This document shows, piece by piece, positions 1 through 10,760 of a DNA stretch of 64,000 bases. The stretch comes from Phragmites australis (Eukaryota; Streptophyta; Magnoliopsida; Poales; Poaceae): contig NC_084924.1 in the NCBI RefSeq assembly GCF_958298935.1, positions 21,797,819 through 21,861,818 of the forward strand. Reading direction: 5' to 3'. Made by a program: the position numbers and the translations under genes. The stretch's first letter is position 1; each line of letters starts with the position of its first letter. The notes under the pieces were generated by a model. It had not been told where the DNA came from, did not search any database, and was given only the letters and a program-made list of their open reading frames with translations.

Positions 1-1273
1 GATGCCCCTCGACCTATCCGAATCGACCAAGATGGTTAATGTTGGGGCTAATCTTGACCCCAAATAAGAATTCGAGCTCATCACTTTCCTTTGGGCAAAC
101 AAAGATGTGTTTGCGTGGCAACAATCTGAGATGCCTAGAGTCCCTAGGGAAGTGATGGAGCATCGACTAACTATTAAGCACCCGACTCCAAACCTGTGGT
201 GAAGAAGCAATGAAGATTTGCGGAGGATAGGAAGAAGCTATCCAAGAGGACGTCGACAAACTCCTTAAGGCGGGCTTTAGAGAAGTTCATCATCCTACAG
301 GCTCGCAAATCCCGTGTCAAGAAAGCTAATGGTAGATGCAAAATGTGTGTCAACTTCACCAACCTCAACAAAGCCTGTCCAAAAGATCCTTTTCCTCTTC
401 CATAGATCGACCAAACTATTGACTTTATGGCGGGTTATACGTTGCTGTGTTTTCTAGATACCTATTCGGGGTATCACCAAATTACAATGAGAATAGAGGA
501 TGAGGAGAAAATTGCTTTTACTACTCCTTTTGGTGTATTTTGCTATGTAAAGATGCCATTCGGTTTAAAAAACGTTGTGCTACTTGTCAACGATGTATTC
601 AAAATTGTCTACAGCCCCAAATTGTGCGCAATGTGGAAGATTATGTCGATGATATTGTAGTCAAGTCAAGAACCGGGGATTCTATGATCGACGATCTCAA
701 GGAGATGTTAGGAAGTATCGTATGATGCTCAATCCAGAGAAGTGCATGTTTGGCGTTCCATCCAGCAAGCTTCTCAACTTCCTGATGTCGAGTCGAGGCA
801 TTGATGCCTATCCACACAAAATCGAGGCTCTTGACCAGCTGTGGTCACCTCGAACACTCAAAGAGATTCAAAAATTAACGTGATGCATTGCAGCTCTTAG
901 TCGATTTATTGTCAGGATGGGTGAGCGAGGGATGCCTTTCTTCAAGTTGTTGAAGAAGCATGACCGGTTCGAGTGGACGGAAGAAACGGAGTGTGCCTTC
1001 TAGGACTTAAAATGGTATTTATCCTCTTTGTTAATTCTTACATTGCCTAACGAAAAAGAGGAGCTCTTTATTACATTGCAGCTATCCAACAAGTGGTAAG
1101 CATGGTCCTGGTGGTCGAACAGGAATGCCCTGAGAAAAAGGCCAAGGTCTACAAGCCTATTTACTATGTGAGCGAAGTCCTACACGACGTTAAGCTATGA
1201 TACCTGTAAGTGCAGAAGTTGCTATATACAGTCTTGATGTCTTCCCGAAAGCTGTGACACTATTTCCATGCGT
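1..1273 (+). pseudogene. Tat-lineage Ty3/gypsy RT, first copy (broken)
   Basis: Reverse transcriptase of a non-chromovirus (Tat-type) gypsy element, entering from the left window edge. Visible motifs: the conserved MCVNFTNLNKACPKDPFPLP block (about 342-404), GYHQI followed by FTTPFGVFCYVKMPFGLKN (about 470-580), and the polymerase motif YVDD at 642-653, which sits one frame away from the upstream block, so there is at least one indel between them. The thumb/connection region (LNPEKCMFGV) follows at about 729. Stop codons are scattered. The segment ends at about 1273, where similarity to the second copy (2129-3397) stops and protease-type sequence begins. It therefore looks like a truncated partial duplicate in front of a more complete element. 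Family assignment is firm; the exact boundary is by eye. Confidence 0.85.
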
Positions 1274-2128
1274 TATTGCTGAGCATAACAGCAAACAAGC
1301 CAAGCCAAACGTTAATGTTGACGAGCCTGAATTCCATGAGGCTGACCCAAGTCTAGCACACATCTTTAGAGGATCTAGCACAATCGAATCTAAAAGACAG
1401 TACAAGGTGGTCGAACGAGAGGTAAAATTTGGCTCTGACTGGGCCCATTAGATACCTTAAGTAGTTGGAGATTCCGATCACCTTCAATCAAGTTGACCAC
1501 CCATCCACGGTTCCAGACCCTGGTCGATATTCGATTGTGATCCAACCGACTATTCTCAACATCAAAGTTTCCCAAAATTTGGTCAATGGTAGTTCGCTTA
1601 ACCTCATCTTTGCCAAGACCTTAGACAAGATGGGAGGAGTTCAGAGGTCAGAGCTTAAGGTGGGAGTCGATCCTTTCCATGGCATAACTCCAACTCATCG
1701 ACCATGCCCCTATGCCAGATTGAGTTGCCGGTTATGTTTGACAGGCTTGACAACTTTCAGACAGAGAAGCTTACCTTCAATGTTGCGGACTTCAATCCTA
1801 AGCTGCCCAATGCTGGGCAAGTACATGGTCGTGGTGCACTATGCATACCAGACACTCAAGATCCCAGGTCCCAAAGGGGTCATAACTATCAGGGGAGACC
1901 AACGTGTGGTGAGAAAATTTGATAAGCAGAGCCTGGACATGGTCGAACACTTCAGTCAAGCAGTAACCACTTCAAAAGGTGTGAATTCCAAGCGTCAGAA
2001 GCATCAAGCCACATTAGAGACCAAGGACTCCAAGCTTGAAAGTTGCTGACACCTCCAAGTCAGATGGCGCCACGGGTGAGACCAATGACGGCACTGGCGA
2101 CAAAAAGACTGATGGTGACACAAGGAGA
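1274..2128 (+). pseudogene. Tat-lineage gag tail and aspartic protease (broken)
   Basis: The sequence reads HIFRGSSTIESKRQYKVVER near 1357-1416, typical of the gag-pol linker of grass Tat elements. The retropepsin-like domain follows in the frame 1465-2049 (DHPSTVPDPGRYSIVIQPTI), with later pieces in another frame (MPLCQIELPVMFDRLDNFQT, from 1704). The active site normally reads DGGSS in these elements; here the aligned stretch reads VNGSSLN, so by eye the catalytic aspartate has become valine and the enzyme would be dead. PGPKGVITIRGDQR near 1867-1908 matches the flap/C-terminal block of the family. Order protease then RT (2129 onward) is normal for gypsy. Confidence 0.8.
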
Positions 2129-3397
2129 TGCCCCTCAGCCCATCTTAATCGTCCAAGACGATTAAGGTTGGGGCTAACCTCGACTCCAAATAGGAATTTG
2201 AGCTCATCACTTTCCTCCGGGCAAACCAAGACGTGTTCGCGTGACAACCGTCTGAGATGCCTAGAGTCCCGAGGGAAGTGATCGAGCATTGACTAGCTGG
2301 TAAGCCTGACTCCAAACCTATGGTGTAGAAGCAGCGGAGATTTGCAGAGAATAGGAAGTAAGCTATTCAAGAGAAGGTTGACAAACTCCTTAAGGCAGGC
2401 TTTATTTGAGAAGTTCATCTCCCTACATAGCTCACAAATCCCGTCCTCATCAGTAAAGCTAATGGTAGATGGAGAATGTGCGTCAACTTCACCGATCTCA
2501 AAAAAGCCTGTCCAAAAGATCCTTTTCCTCTTCCACGCATCGACCAAATCATCGACTCTATGGTGGGTTGTACATTGCTGTGTTTTCTAGAATAGAGGAT
2601 GAGGAGAATACTGCTTTTACTACTCCTTTCTGTGTATTTTGCTATGTAAAGATGCCCTTCAGTTTAAAGAACGTTGGTGCTACTTATTAGCGATGTATTG
2701 AAAACTTTCTACAACACGAAATTGAGTCCAATGTAGAAGCTTAGGTCGATGATATTGTGGTCAAGTAGAGAACCAGGGATGCTTTGATTGATGATCTCAA
2801 GGAGACAATCGACAACCTCAGGAAGTATCATATGTTGCTCAATCTGGAGAAGTGCATGTTTGGTGTTTCGTCCAGTAAGCTTCTTGGCTTCCTGATGTTG
2901 ATTCGAGGCATTGAGGCCAATCCATGTAAAATCAACGCTCTTGACCAGATCCAGTCACCTCAAACACTAAAGGAGGTTAAAAAATTAACAGGAAGCATTG
3001 CAGCTCTGAGTCAATTTATTTTCAGGATGGGCGAGCGAGGAATGCGTTTCTTCAAGTTCTAAAAAAGCATGACTGGTTCGAGTGGATGGAAGAAGTGAAG
3101 CACACCTTCTAGGACTTGAAAAGGTATTTATCATCTCCGTTAATTCTTATACCGCCTAACAAAAAAGATGAGCACTTTTTGTATATTGTAGCTAAACCAC
3201 AAGTGGTAAGCATGGTCCTAGTGGTCGAACGGGAATGCCCCAAGAAAAAGGCCAAGGTCCCAAAACCTATTTACTACGTGAGCGAAGTCTTACACGACGC
3301 TAAGCTATGAAACCTGTAAGTGTAGAAGTTTCTATATGCAGTCTTGATGTCTTTTTGGAAGTTGTGACACTATTTCCAAGCGCACAGGATCACCGTC
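2129..3397 (+). pseudogene. Tat-lineage RT, second copy (broken)
   Basis: This is a second, diverged copy of the 1-1273 segment, recognisable from base 2129 (GATGCCCCTC shared with base 1) to about 3380. It carries the same blocks: MCVNFTDLKKACPKDPFPLP, FTTPFCVFCYVKMPFSLKN, and the thumb region LNLEKCMFGVSSSKLLGFLM (2784-3062 frame). The polymerase motif is destroyed: the codon for Tyr in YVDD is TAG at 2742-2744, followed by intact GTC GAT GAT. Relative to copy 1 there is also a loss of the SGYHQI segment near 2590. Downstream it runs directly into RNase H, so this is the copy that belongs to the complete element. Confidence 0.85.
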
Positions 3398-3895
3398 ATG
3401 ATGACGTACCCGCTAAAGGATGCCATATGCAATAGGGAGGCCACTGGACGAATCGCGCAATGGGCAGTCGAGCTTAATGAATTTGACGTCGGATATATAT
3501 CACGCATAAGCGTGAAGTCGAGGATACTAGCGGAATTCATCGCTGGATGGACAAGTGTTGAAGAAACAAGGCCAAGTATGGTCAAGGACCACTGGACGCT
3601 TTTCTTTGATGGATCGCTCACTCTTCAGGACTCGAGGGATGGCATTGTGCTCAAATCTCTTATGGGCAAAGAACTCAGGTACATTGTTCAATTAGATTTT
3701 AAAGCTTCCAACAATGTTGCGGAATATGAAGGACTGGTAAACGGGCTCCGCATAGCTGCATCTCTTACCATTAGGCGACTTCTCATGAAATAAGACTCAT
3801 AGCCAGTTGTAAACCAAATTCAAAAAGTCTACTGGTGCTCTGACAATAACATGGTGGCTTACTTGAGCGAGGTGCAAAAGCTCGAGGAAAAAGTT
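3398..3895 (+). pseudogene. Tat-lineage RNase H (broken)
   Basis: The open frame 3398-3793 encodes the RT-RNase H connection (REATGRIAQWAVELNEFDV) and a plant-type RNase H: FFDGSLTLQDSRDGIVL supplies the first catalytic Asp, and NNVAEYEGLVNGLRIA supplies the Glu of the second motif. The frame ends at a TAA where the family continues with a KGDSQLVVNQV-like block; the continuation is readable after the stop (QPVVNQIQKVYWCSDNNMVA), so only point damage separates it. RNase H would remove the RNA template during reverse transcription. It lies directly upstream of integrase, as is normal. Confidence 0.85.
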
Positions 3896-5340
3896 TGAAG
3901 GGCTAGAAGTAACAAACATCAGGAGGAGTGACAACTCTGGTGCAGATGAACTTGCTAGACTCGCTTCTTCCCAAGCTCCAGTACCCATAGGAGTCTTCCT
4001 TGAGAAACTCCTCAAACCATCCATCCTGATAGTCAGCGAATGAATGCTGCCCAACTCGACTAGCAGTCTGGTCCAGTCAGCGAGGCAGGACCCGCAGACA
4101 CGGATGCTACACTACTCAAAAGTGAACTGACTTGGATCACTCCCATACCATGTGTCTCTCGAAGGTCGAGACATCCCTGATGATGATGCGTAAGCAAAGA
4201 AAATTGCTCATAAGTGCAAGCTCTACACTTTGGTAAATGGCAAGCTCTACCAAAAGGGGAGTAACAGAACCTTAATAAAGTTCATCACGTAGGAACAGGG
4301 CAATAAAATATTGCTCGATATCCATAGAGGCATGTGCCGTACCTTGGTTGGAAAAGCTTTCCGCTAAGGATTCTATAGGTCAGCTGCCCTCCAGGATGCT
4401 TCCGAGCTGATCAAAAAGTGTGAGAGCTGCTAATTTTTTGAAAGACAGACCACTCGACCAACCCAAGCTCTGCAAACAATTCCTCTTTCTTGGCCTTTCG
4501 CCATTTGAGGCTTGGATATCCTAGGACATTCCTAAGGGCCAGGGTGGTTATAAATTCCTATTTGTGGCTATCGACACGTTCACTAAGTGGATCGAGGCAG
4601 AATCTGTGGGAAAGATAACCGCAGAAGCGGCTAAGAAGTTCATGAGGAGCATAACTATTCGATTTGGTATTCCGCATCAGATAATTACGGATAATGATAG
4701 CTAGTTCATAAGTAGGACCTTCACTATGTTCTGTGAAGAATTTGGCATCAAAACATATTTTGCCCGAGTAGCTCATCCCCAAAGTAATAGTCAAGTTGAA
4801 CGTGCTAATTGTTTAGTCTTCTAGGGCATCAAACTCGGGTCTTTGACAAGCTATAGGCTTATTTGAAACATTGGGTGAAAGAACTTCCCTTAGTACTTTG
4901 GGCCATTAGTATTTCGACTAACAAGGCCACCGGTGAAACTCTGTTCTTCTTAGTTTATGGAGCAGAGGTAGTGCTCCCAACTGAGTTGTAGTTCGGATCA
5001 CCACAAGTGGAAAGTTACTTGGAGAAGGGGCAAGAGCAGTTCCGAGCGGATAACATCAATTTACTCCAAGAGTATAGCGATCGAGCATCTATTCGAGCGG
5101 CTAAGTATTAATAAGCGTTGCAAAGATACCATAGTCAAAAAATCCAGCCCAAGAAACTCGATGCTAGGAATCTTGTCATGTGAAATGTGCAGAAACAAGC
5201 CCAGCGCCATAAGTTATCACCTAAGTGGGAAGGACCCTACATAGTAGTCGAAGTTACTCGACCAGGATTAGTACAAATAACTCTACTCCAAATGGTGAGA
5301 TACTTAAGCACTTATGGAATATCGACCAACTCTGAAAGTT
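3896..5340 (+). pseudogene. Tat-lineage integrase (broken)
   Basis: The zinc-binding N-terminus is visible around 4325-4440 (RTLVGKAFR, then KKCESC). In the catalytic core, first Asp is in GLDI (GAT 4515-4517), second Asp in ITDND (GAT 4690-4692), and Glu in QVERAN (GAA 4798-4800). The last two are 36 codons apart, the retroviral D35E spacing. A one-base indel separates the first Asp from the other two, and several stops interrupt. The C-terminal part (KWEGPYIVVEVTRPG, about 5224-5268) is the family's end. All three catalytic residues are preserved here, unlike the related copy near 32 kb. Confidence 0.85.
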
Positions 5341-5387
5341 TCATTCTTAAAAAAGGTAAATTATAGCTCTTGCAAATAGTACAGGTT

Positions 5388-5951
5388 CTACTTCCCCTTG
5401 AACAAGTCGAGAAACCATCTATACTCATCCCTCGGATGGTAGCTGATCGTGCCTGGGATTTGATGCCGTCCAGCTATATGCGAAGGTGATCTGGCAGTTG
5501 ATGACGGAGAAGATGACCACATTCTCTCTACCACCGGAGGTTTGGGGGCTTCATCACTGAAGACCTCATTGATGACCTGGTCAATGAGTTCATCCCAATC
5601 ACCACAATATTCATCTCCCTCCTACATGACTCGCGTCGCTAGCTCTTGTGTCGATCATTCCACGAGATCAACATCAAGGAGATGCCGGAGGTTGCAGGTG
5701 AAGAGTTGGTGACCTCCGACGAATGTTCTATTTTTTCTCCTCCTAGGCTTGTCAATCGATTCCTCCTCGATGGAAGAAACAATGATGATTCCCGGAGGAA
5801 CCATGGCGAGGGGCCTTGGGGTGAGAGATCCTATCTGTTCACTTTCTGGACCAGGATTGGGAGACGATGGTGGAGTGGTGGCCATGGCTTCAAGCTCTAC
5901 GAGTTCTACTAGGCGTATATGTAGAAAGGAGGAAGACGAGGTGAAAAACAA
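5388..5951 (-). pseudogene. antisense ORF downstream of Tat integrase
   Basis: On the minus strand one frame of 188 codons runs from 5951 to a stop at 5388-5390 with only two in-frame stops (after LLDVDLVE and after LATRVM). It lies between the end of pol and the 3' UTR, opposite to pol. Its C-terminus (RDEYRWFLDLFKGK) resembles the C-terminus of the minus-strand ORF in the same relative place in the second Tat copy (REEYKRFLDSFRGK at 33523-33564), and an acidic region upstream (GDWDELIDQVINEV versus INWDLLEKEIDEEE) aligns in position. Extra ORFs, often antisense, are known from Tat-lineage elements such as Grande. No domain or function recognised. Confidence 0.65.
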
Positions 5952-6254
5952 ATGACGTTGAGTCCCCTATATTTTTATAGCAGTGGGAATGGGTCACACT
6001 GTACACATGAAGCCATCAAGATCCGATATCGCTGGACATGATAATGAGGTCACCTCGGTCACGTAGCATGTCTGGTGAAAGTCGATGTGTCACTGCATTA
6101 TTATGACCCATCTAACCCTGTAAAGAGGAGCACGTAGTTGTGATGATGCATCAAATCAAGGGTTGCAGTGACAACGAGCATGAGAGGGAGTTGGTTTTTA
6201 AAGCTCATCTACCCGCCTATTCAACTTTATTCGATGATCATGGAATAGTCACAG

Positions 6255-6810
6255 CCATGAGCTTGGGGGCTAGCGATCTTGACCTTGTGGTCGAGAGTAA
6301 TGTGTTGATGCTTATGCCATTTTCTGTCTTGATTATCATATTGACCATAAAATCGAGGGCTACATCGCACGTTTTCTACTTTGATGCTTATGCTCTACTC
6401 TCTACTCAATTCATCCATCGAGTAGAGAGCCAGGGGCTACATCATATAATTTTGATTTGATGCTTTTGCTTCACTCTGTCTCTGGTAATCGCACCATTCA
6501 GAGAGACAGAAGCCACGTTGTGTGAGTACTAATACTTCATTCTATACTCGAATTCAGTCATTAAGCGAAGAGATGGGGCCCACATCAGGTATATTTTTTA
6601 TGCATACTCTGCCTTGATTATCACATCAAGCAGAGAGTCAGGTGCTACATCGCATACATTTGATGCTACGGTTTTACTCTTCACTTGATTCCGTCATCGA
6701 GTAGATAGTCAAGGGCTATAACAACACATATCTTCAATGGTACAGGTATGTCCTTTTTTCTACTCTTAAATCGAGTAATCTTCTCCTCGACCAAATAGTC
6801 GGGGACTACA
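6255..6810 (+). repeat. tandem ~72-bp repeats in Tat 3' UTR
   Basis: A core resembling GGGGCTACATC recurs at about 6354, 6430, 6507, 6571, 6638, 6709 and 6790, and weakly at 6267. The spacing is 64-81 bases. Most units also share an ATCGAGTAGAGAG-like block just before the core and a TTTGATGCT-like block after it. Units are heavily diverged. The position between pol and the LTR matches the hypervariable 3' UTR of Tat elements, which is known to hold tandem repeats and to seed satellite DNA. Confidence 0.6.
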
Positions 6811-7540
6811 TAATAATACCATAATTTTTGTAAATTTTGTATATGCTTTTTTTGGGAAAGTTTATTTGTTTTTCCATCGACTGCTTTGGATAAGAGCTCG
6901 TAGAGGCATATATATGTCAGGTTCATGATGGACAACTACACCTAATAAGGCATAACGACACAAGAGATTGTGAGACATCTCATGCCTAATGGCTAAAAAA
7001 GGTTCTACAATTCTAGTCGATCCCATGTGTATCCTCTGTCGTGCTCATGTTCGAACGCCGGTTAAACACGCAAGTCAGTGAAAGTTTGCAAAAGGCCATC
7101 ATGTGTTCTATTTTTTAGTTTTACATTAGTTTTTTTCCTTATTATTACGGTCTTCTCGAGTATTCATTCGAGGGCCGCGCATCTAATGGCTTGTTTAATC
7201 GAGTTTATAGGTATCAACAGATATGCAATCATGTAGTATCAAGAATGGTTATGGCACGTACTTATCGGTTGTTGCATCTACTTATGCTAACTCTATTTCA
7301 TAGGCAAGGGAATAGCATGCTGTAGCATGTTAGATAGGCAAAGTATCAGCCACATTTCATTACAATCATCAGACAAAAGCATACCAAAAATCCTACTACT
7401 CGACTAAGGAGAAAGTTTCGGTGATATCCATTTACAAGAATGCCATTTGAAATTCCCCTCAAGGGATTTTATGGTCCTGGAAGCATTGACATGATAGGAA
7501 ACTTCAAGCACATCATAATCATCTCAGTGGTAAAATGTGT
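6811..7540. other. no gene seen; probable Tat 3' UTR or LTR sequence
   Basis: AT-rich sequence with scattered TCGA/CGAG-rich words like those in the preceding repeats. No coding region, structural RNA or clear repeat boundary is visible. The start of the Tat 3' LTR could lie in here but I could not place it. Confidence 0.4.
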
Positions 7541-8426
7541 TCAGTCGGCAGAAGCTGAGAATTCGACCAGGGTTGGTAACACTAGGTTCTGATGGTACAG
7601 CTTCGGAGGTCATACCCAGTAGAATTGATTTTTCTTTCGCCCAAGGAACAGCCTCCCATTCTAGTGGTTCCCAAATCATCATCGAATGCGTGGAGGGAAA
7701 CCGGCATCAATGCATTGTGCTTGGCTGGATCATCAATTCGCTTACCAACCTTCAGGAAAAACACTCAAGATTCGACCAAGAGCAGCTAAGAACCATTCAG
7801 ATCAGGTTGCTAGATCTCAAACTCAGGCATCGATTGTTCAAATGTCGCCATAACTCCCGATGGATCCTGTGAAGCCACTCCATCCAAAACGCACTAGAGA
7901 TCTGAAACCACCGTGGTGGTCCATTGATAAGATAAATGTGCACTCCCTTCGTCATTTGAAGATGAAAGCACGGCATCCTTAGAACAATGATGATGAATAA
8001 TTTCCCATCCTTGCACATTATAAACCCCTCCAGATTCACCCAGAACGCATCATAGGAAAGCAATGGGAGATTACAGAACCATCCGGTTACTGGGTTAACT
8101 ACTCTACCTTTGATCTAACGCCCTGGCTCGATGACGATCAAGAGCCCGTTCGAGGCTGCAATCATCTCCTAGCTGTCGTTGACTAAACCTCAAAAACAAA
8201 GGTCGAAAACTGCTTCACTTCACTAGCGATGGCCCTCCACCAAGCCATCCTCATGCATGAACAGTCCTTTCAGCATCCAAGGAGTAAATTCCATCATCCT
8301 ACACACTTCACGCCATGAGGAGCAGACACAACAGAAGAAGGTGAAATCTTTTGGATGCTGCAGCTTGTTGGAGATTGTGTCGAGCACTCCCAAAGGCAAA
8401 GTCGCCCAGTCTGGAGTTTCTGCCAT
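7541..8426 (-). pseudogene. F-box protein of the KIB1-4 (DUF295) family, decayed
   Basis: The minus-strand frame from 8426 begins MAETPDWATLPLGVLDTISN and continues with an F-box-like helix pattern (FFCCVCSSWREVC) and PWMLKG, matching the F-box plus PWLL motif that opens plant SKIP23/DUF295 proteins. After a stop near 8223, coding similarity resumes further on: AASNGLLIVIEPGR and VNPVTGWFCNLPLLSYDAF (about 8150-8040) fit the first repeats of the KIB1-4 beta-propeller. Later pieces (7797-8063 and 7582-7764) shift frame. Such proteins act as SCF ubiquitin-ligase substrate adaptors. The copy is broken by several stops and surrounded by retroelement sequence, so it is either a transduplicated fragment or a dying local gene. 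Confidence 0.55.
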
Positions 8427-8870
8427 AAGATCTGAAGTGAAAGATAAAGTCTATGATTGGAAGGCATGCAATGGTGTATGAATTTGAAGGGTGAGACTGC
8501 AGAGGAGGCAACGAGGCTAAGACAATGATGGTGAAGTTCTCCCCTCAGATAATTAAATAGTCCTTGCTTTAAGATGAGATTCAAAAATTATTTCTGCTTC
8601 CCAGAAAAATTGTGATGCCTCGATCGACGTGAAAAGCGACATGATGATGTGCGAATCTATGCATGCCCATCTGTATTCTACGAGCATTATATGCTCCTAT
8701 ATCTGTTGTTTCAAATTTTGAAAGGTTTTTAACTCTACTCGGAGAAGGATATCGAGAAGTCAATATTACTGACCCTTATCGAGTCTCGAGTGCGGATAAC
8801 AATAGGGCACTTGACCTAAAACTGTTTCCACTCGATACTCAGAACAGAGCCTCTTCTTATTCGATTCTTT
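8427..8870. other. no gene seen
   Basis: Upstream flank of the F-box remnant. No convincing coding region. From about 8740 onward, CGAG/TCGA-rich sequence resumes that resembles the Tat element LTR. Confidence 0.35.
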
Positions 8871-9554
8871 CGACTATAAGTTCGATCTGCTTTAATCGAC
8901 CAGGCTTGGACTTGGCGGTACTCGAGTAGATACTTGCAGAAATCCTCCCTACTGAGTAGATTTAGAGGGCTACTATCGAATATCTAACTATAGGGTATAT
9001 ATGCATAGGGAACCGAATCTGTGGTATATCGTGTGCATAGTTGACAACTCCAGATATTACGGAATCGAATATGTAGTACCTAATACTCTAAGAACTAGAA
9101 GGTGTATACTAAGATGGCCTCGATTGCTTACCTAACTCGAGAAGACTAGTATCCATTACAGATTTATCTACTTGGGTAACAAGAAGGACTCCCTATCGAT
9201 TTACATGCTTTGAGTTTGGTGACACCACCCGACTTGATGATATATAAGCCGGGGACCCAGGTCCCCTAGGATAGGTTCTTTTTTTGGCTACTTGAGGCAA
9301 GCATCAGGACCTGGGCATAGAAGGAACTCGGTGACTTTAGCCCTAAGTTAGACTAGATCCGATCTACTCCTGCTAATAGGTCAACCATATTGCCTATGCT
9401 CAGGTGAATACATATATATAATCATCCATATAGGACGTAGGGTATTGGTCCAACTAGGAGCCAGACCTGTATCCATCGTCGCTTCATGTTCGATCTTTGA
9501 GTCATGAAGGTAACCCCATTATTTTCTGGACATATTGTCGGGAATAAATCTCGA
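8871..9554 (+). repeat. Tat LTR, 3' part (U3 end, R, U5)
   Basis: The sequence has the layout of a grass Tat LTR end: a TATA box (9239-9247) followed by GCCGGGGACCCAGGTCCCC, then GGACGTAGGGTATTGGTC (about 9432), and the terminal TGTCGGGAATAAATCTCGACA-like segment ending at about 9554. Immediately after it the sequence changes to chromovirus integrase, so this is the 3' border of the insertion. The 5' border of the LTR was not found. Confidence 0.6.
9239..9247 (+). promoter_or_regulatory. TATA box of Tat LTR
   Basis: GATATATAAG lies about 310 bases before the LTR end and just before the GGGGACCCAGG motif that typically follows the TATA box in this LTR type. Confidence 0.5.
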
Positions 9555-9965
9555 CAAGAGCTATACATGTCAAGGATTGTGTGTTTGCATGAAGTTCCAA
9601 AGATAATAGTATCAGATTGAGGTACCCAATTTATCTCAACGTTTTTGAAGAACCTACATGAGTCTCTCGATACAAAGTTGAACTTTAGCTCAGTATATCC
9701 TCCACAGACAGATGGACAGACAGAAAGAGTAAATCAAATACTCGATGATATGTTACGTCTGTACCCTACATAATCATAACAGTTGGCACAAGAATCTAAA
9801 CTATATAGAATTCTCGTATAACAATAGTTACTAGTTCAGTTTATAGATGGCTCCATTAAAGGCATTATATGGAAGGAAGTATAGAACATATTTACATTAG
9901 AGTGAAACTAGAGAAGTGAGAAACTAAGTTGAAATGTTCCTTGGTTCATATGTGATGAGTGATTA
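9555..9965 (+). pseudogene. chromovirus integrase fragment
   Basis: A piece of Tekay-type integrase: RIVCLHEVPKIIVSD, then a stop where Arg is expected, [26 protein letters not shown] (second Asp and catalytic Glu regions present) and ILDDMLR, followed by degraded SYNNS and APLKALYGRKYRT blocks. It resembles element B at about 26260-26560. It begins exactly where the Tat LTR ends, so it is likely the right-hand half of an older chromovirus into which the Tat element inserted. The left half would lie before the window. Confidence 0.75.
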
Positions 9966-10039
9966 ACAATGATGTTGATTTGGTTTGATGATTTTGAGAT
10001 TGCATGGGCATGATTATGTATTGCAATTATGACCTTGTG

Positions 10040-10760
10040 ATGAGTGAAGGTCTCGAGGATTGAAGAGTCATCCAGTTATGACACATTGATTTGTGATGAA
10101 CTCTTTAGCAAGCTCAAGTCCACCAAGATCACCAAGGCAGCAAAGATAGGCCTAAGAAACCCCCTATCTCAGAACATGGTATTAGTTTTAGGACCTATCG
10201 GTGGCAGTCAGTCTAGAATTGGTGTTTCTTGTGCTAACCCCTTAATTGGTGGATTTGCTTTGTCTTCCTTGGTCTCTACCACAGATGAGTAGGTGGATGT
10301 GCATGAGGATCTTGTACTAATTGTGAAGAAGTTCACCTGCTTCTACAATAACCATCGAGACTGGAGGAGGGGTGGTTCCCGGTCCTTCTTTGAGTGTGGT
10401 GACACAACCCACTTGAAGGTGGACTGCCACAAGCTTAAGAAGAGGGAAGATCACAACTACGACCACGACAATCTTCAAGAAATGCTATAAGATGGCCACG
10501 AAGGCAGCTAAGGCGGCTTCAAGGGTGTTTGTGGCGGCGCTCAGCGACGTCGACACAAACTTAAGTGAGGAGGAAAGCTCAGAGGAGGAGGAGCAGCCCA
10601 TAAAGGACAAGAAGAAGGCAAAGGACTTCATCGGTCATTGCTTCATGGCGGACGATAATAACAGTGATGCTGAGCTTGACTCTTCTGATAACAACAGGCG
10701 AAGGACTTCACCGGTATCCACACGTATTGGGCAGAAATGCCGAGCACTGATGTGCTAGCA
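10040..10760 (+). pseudogene. Ty1/copia gag fragment (UBN2-type)
   Basis: Frame 10044-10292 (LICDELFSKLKSTKI, then GGFALSSLVSTTDE) resembles the gag of grass copia elements. It continues in other frames with HEDLVLIVKKFTCFYNNHRD and a zinc-knuckle-like FECGDTTHLKVDCHKLKK, in which the first Cys of CX2CX4HX4C has become Phe. An acidic tail follows (LSEEESSEEEEQPIKDKKKA, 10492-10758). The 3' end joins sequence that looks like a copia LTR in the opposite orientation. No pol was found, so this is an isolated fragment. Confidence 0.6.

Noticed and set aside
6255..6810. CRISPR-like array (regular ~72-base spacing)
   Set aside because: The units are diverged tandem repeats with no constant-repeat/variable-spacer structure, in plant retroelement DNA.
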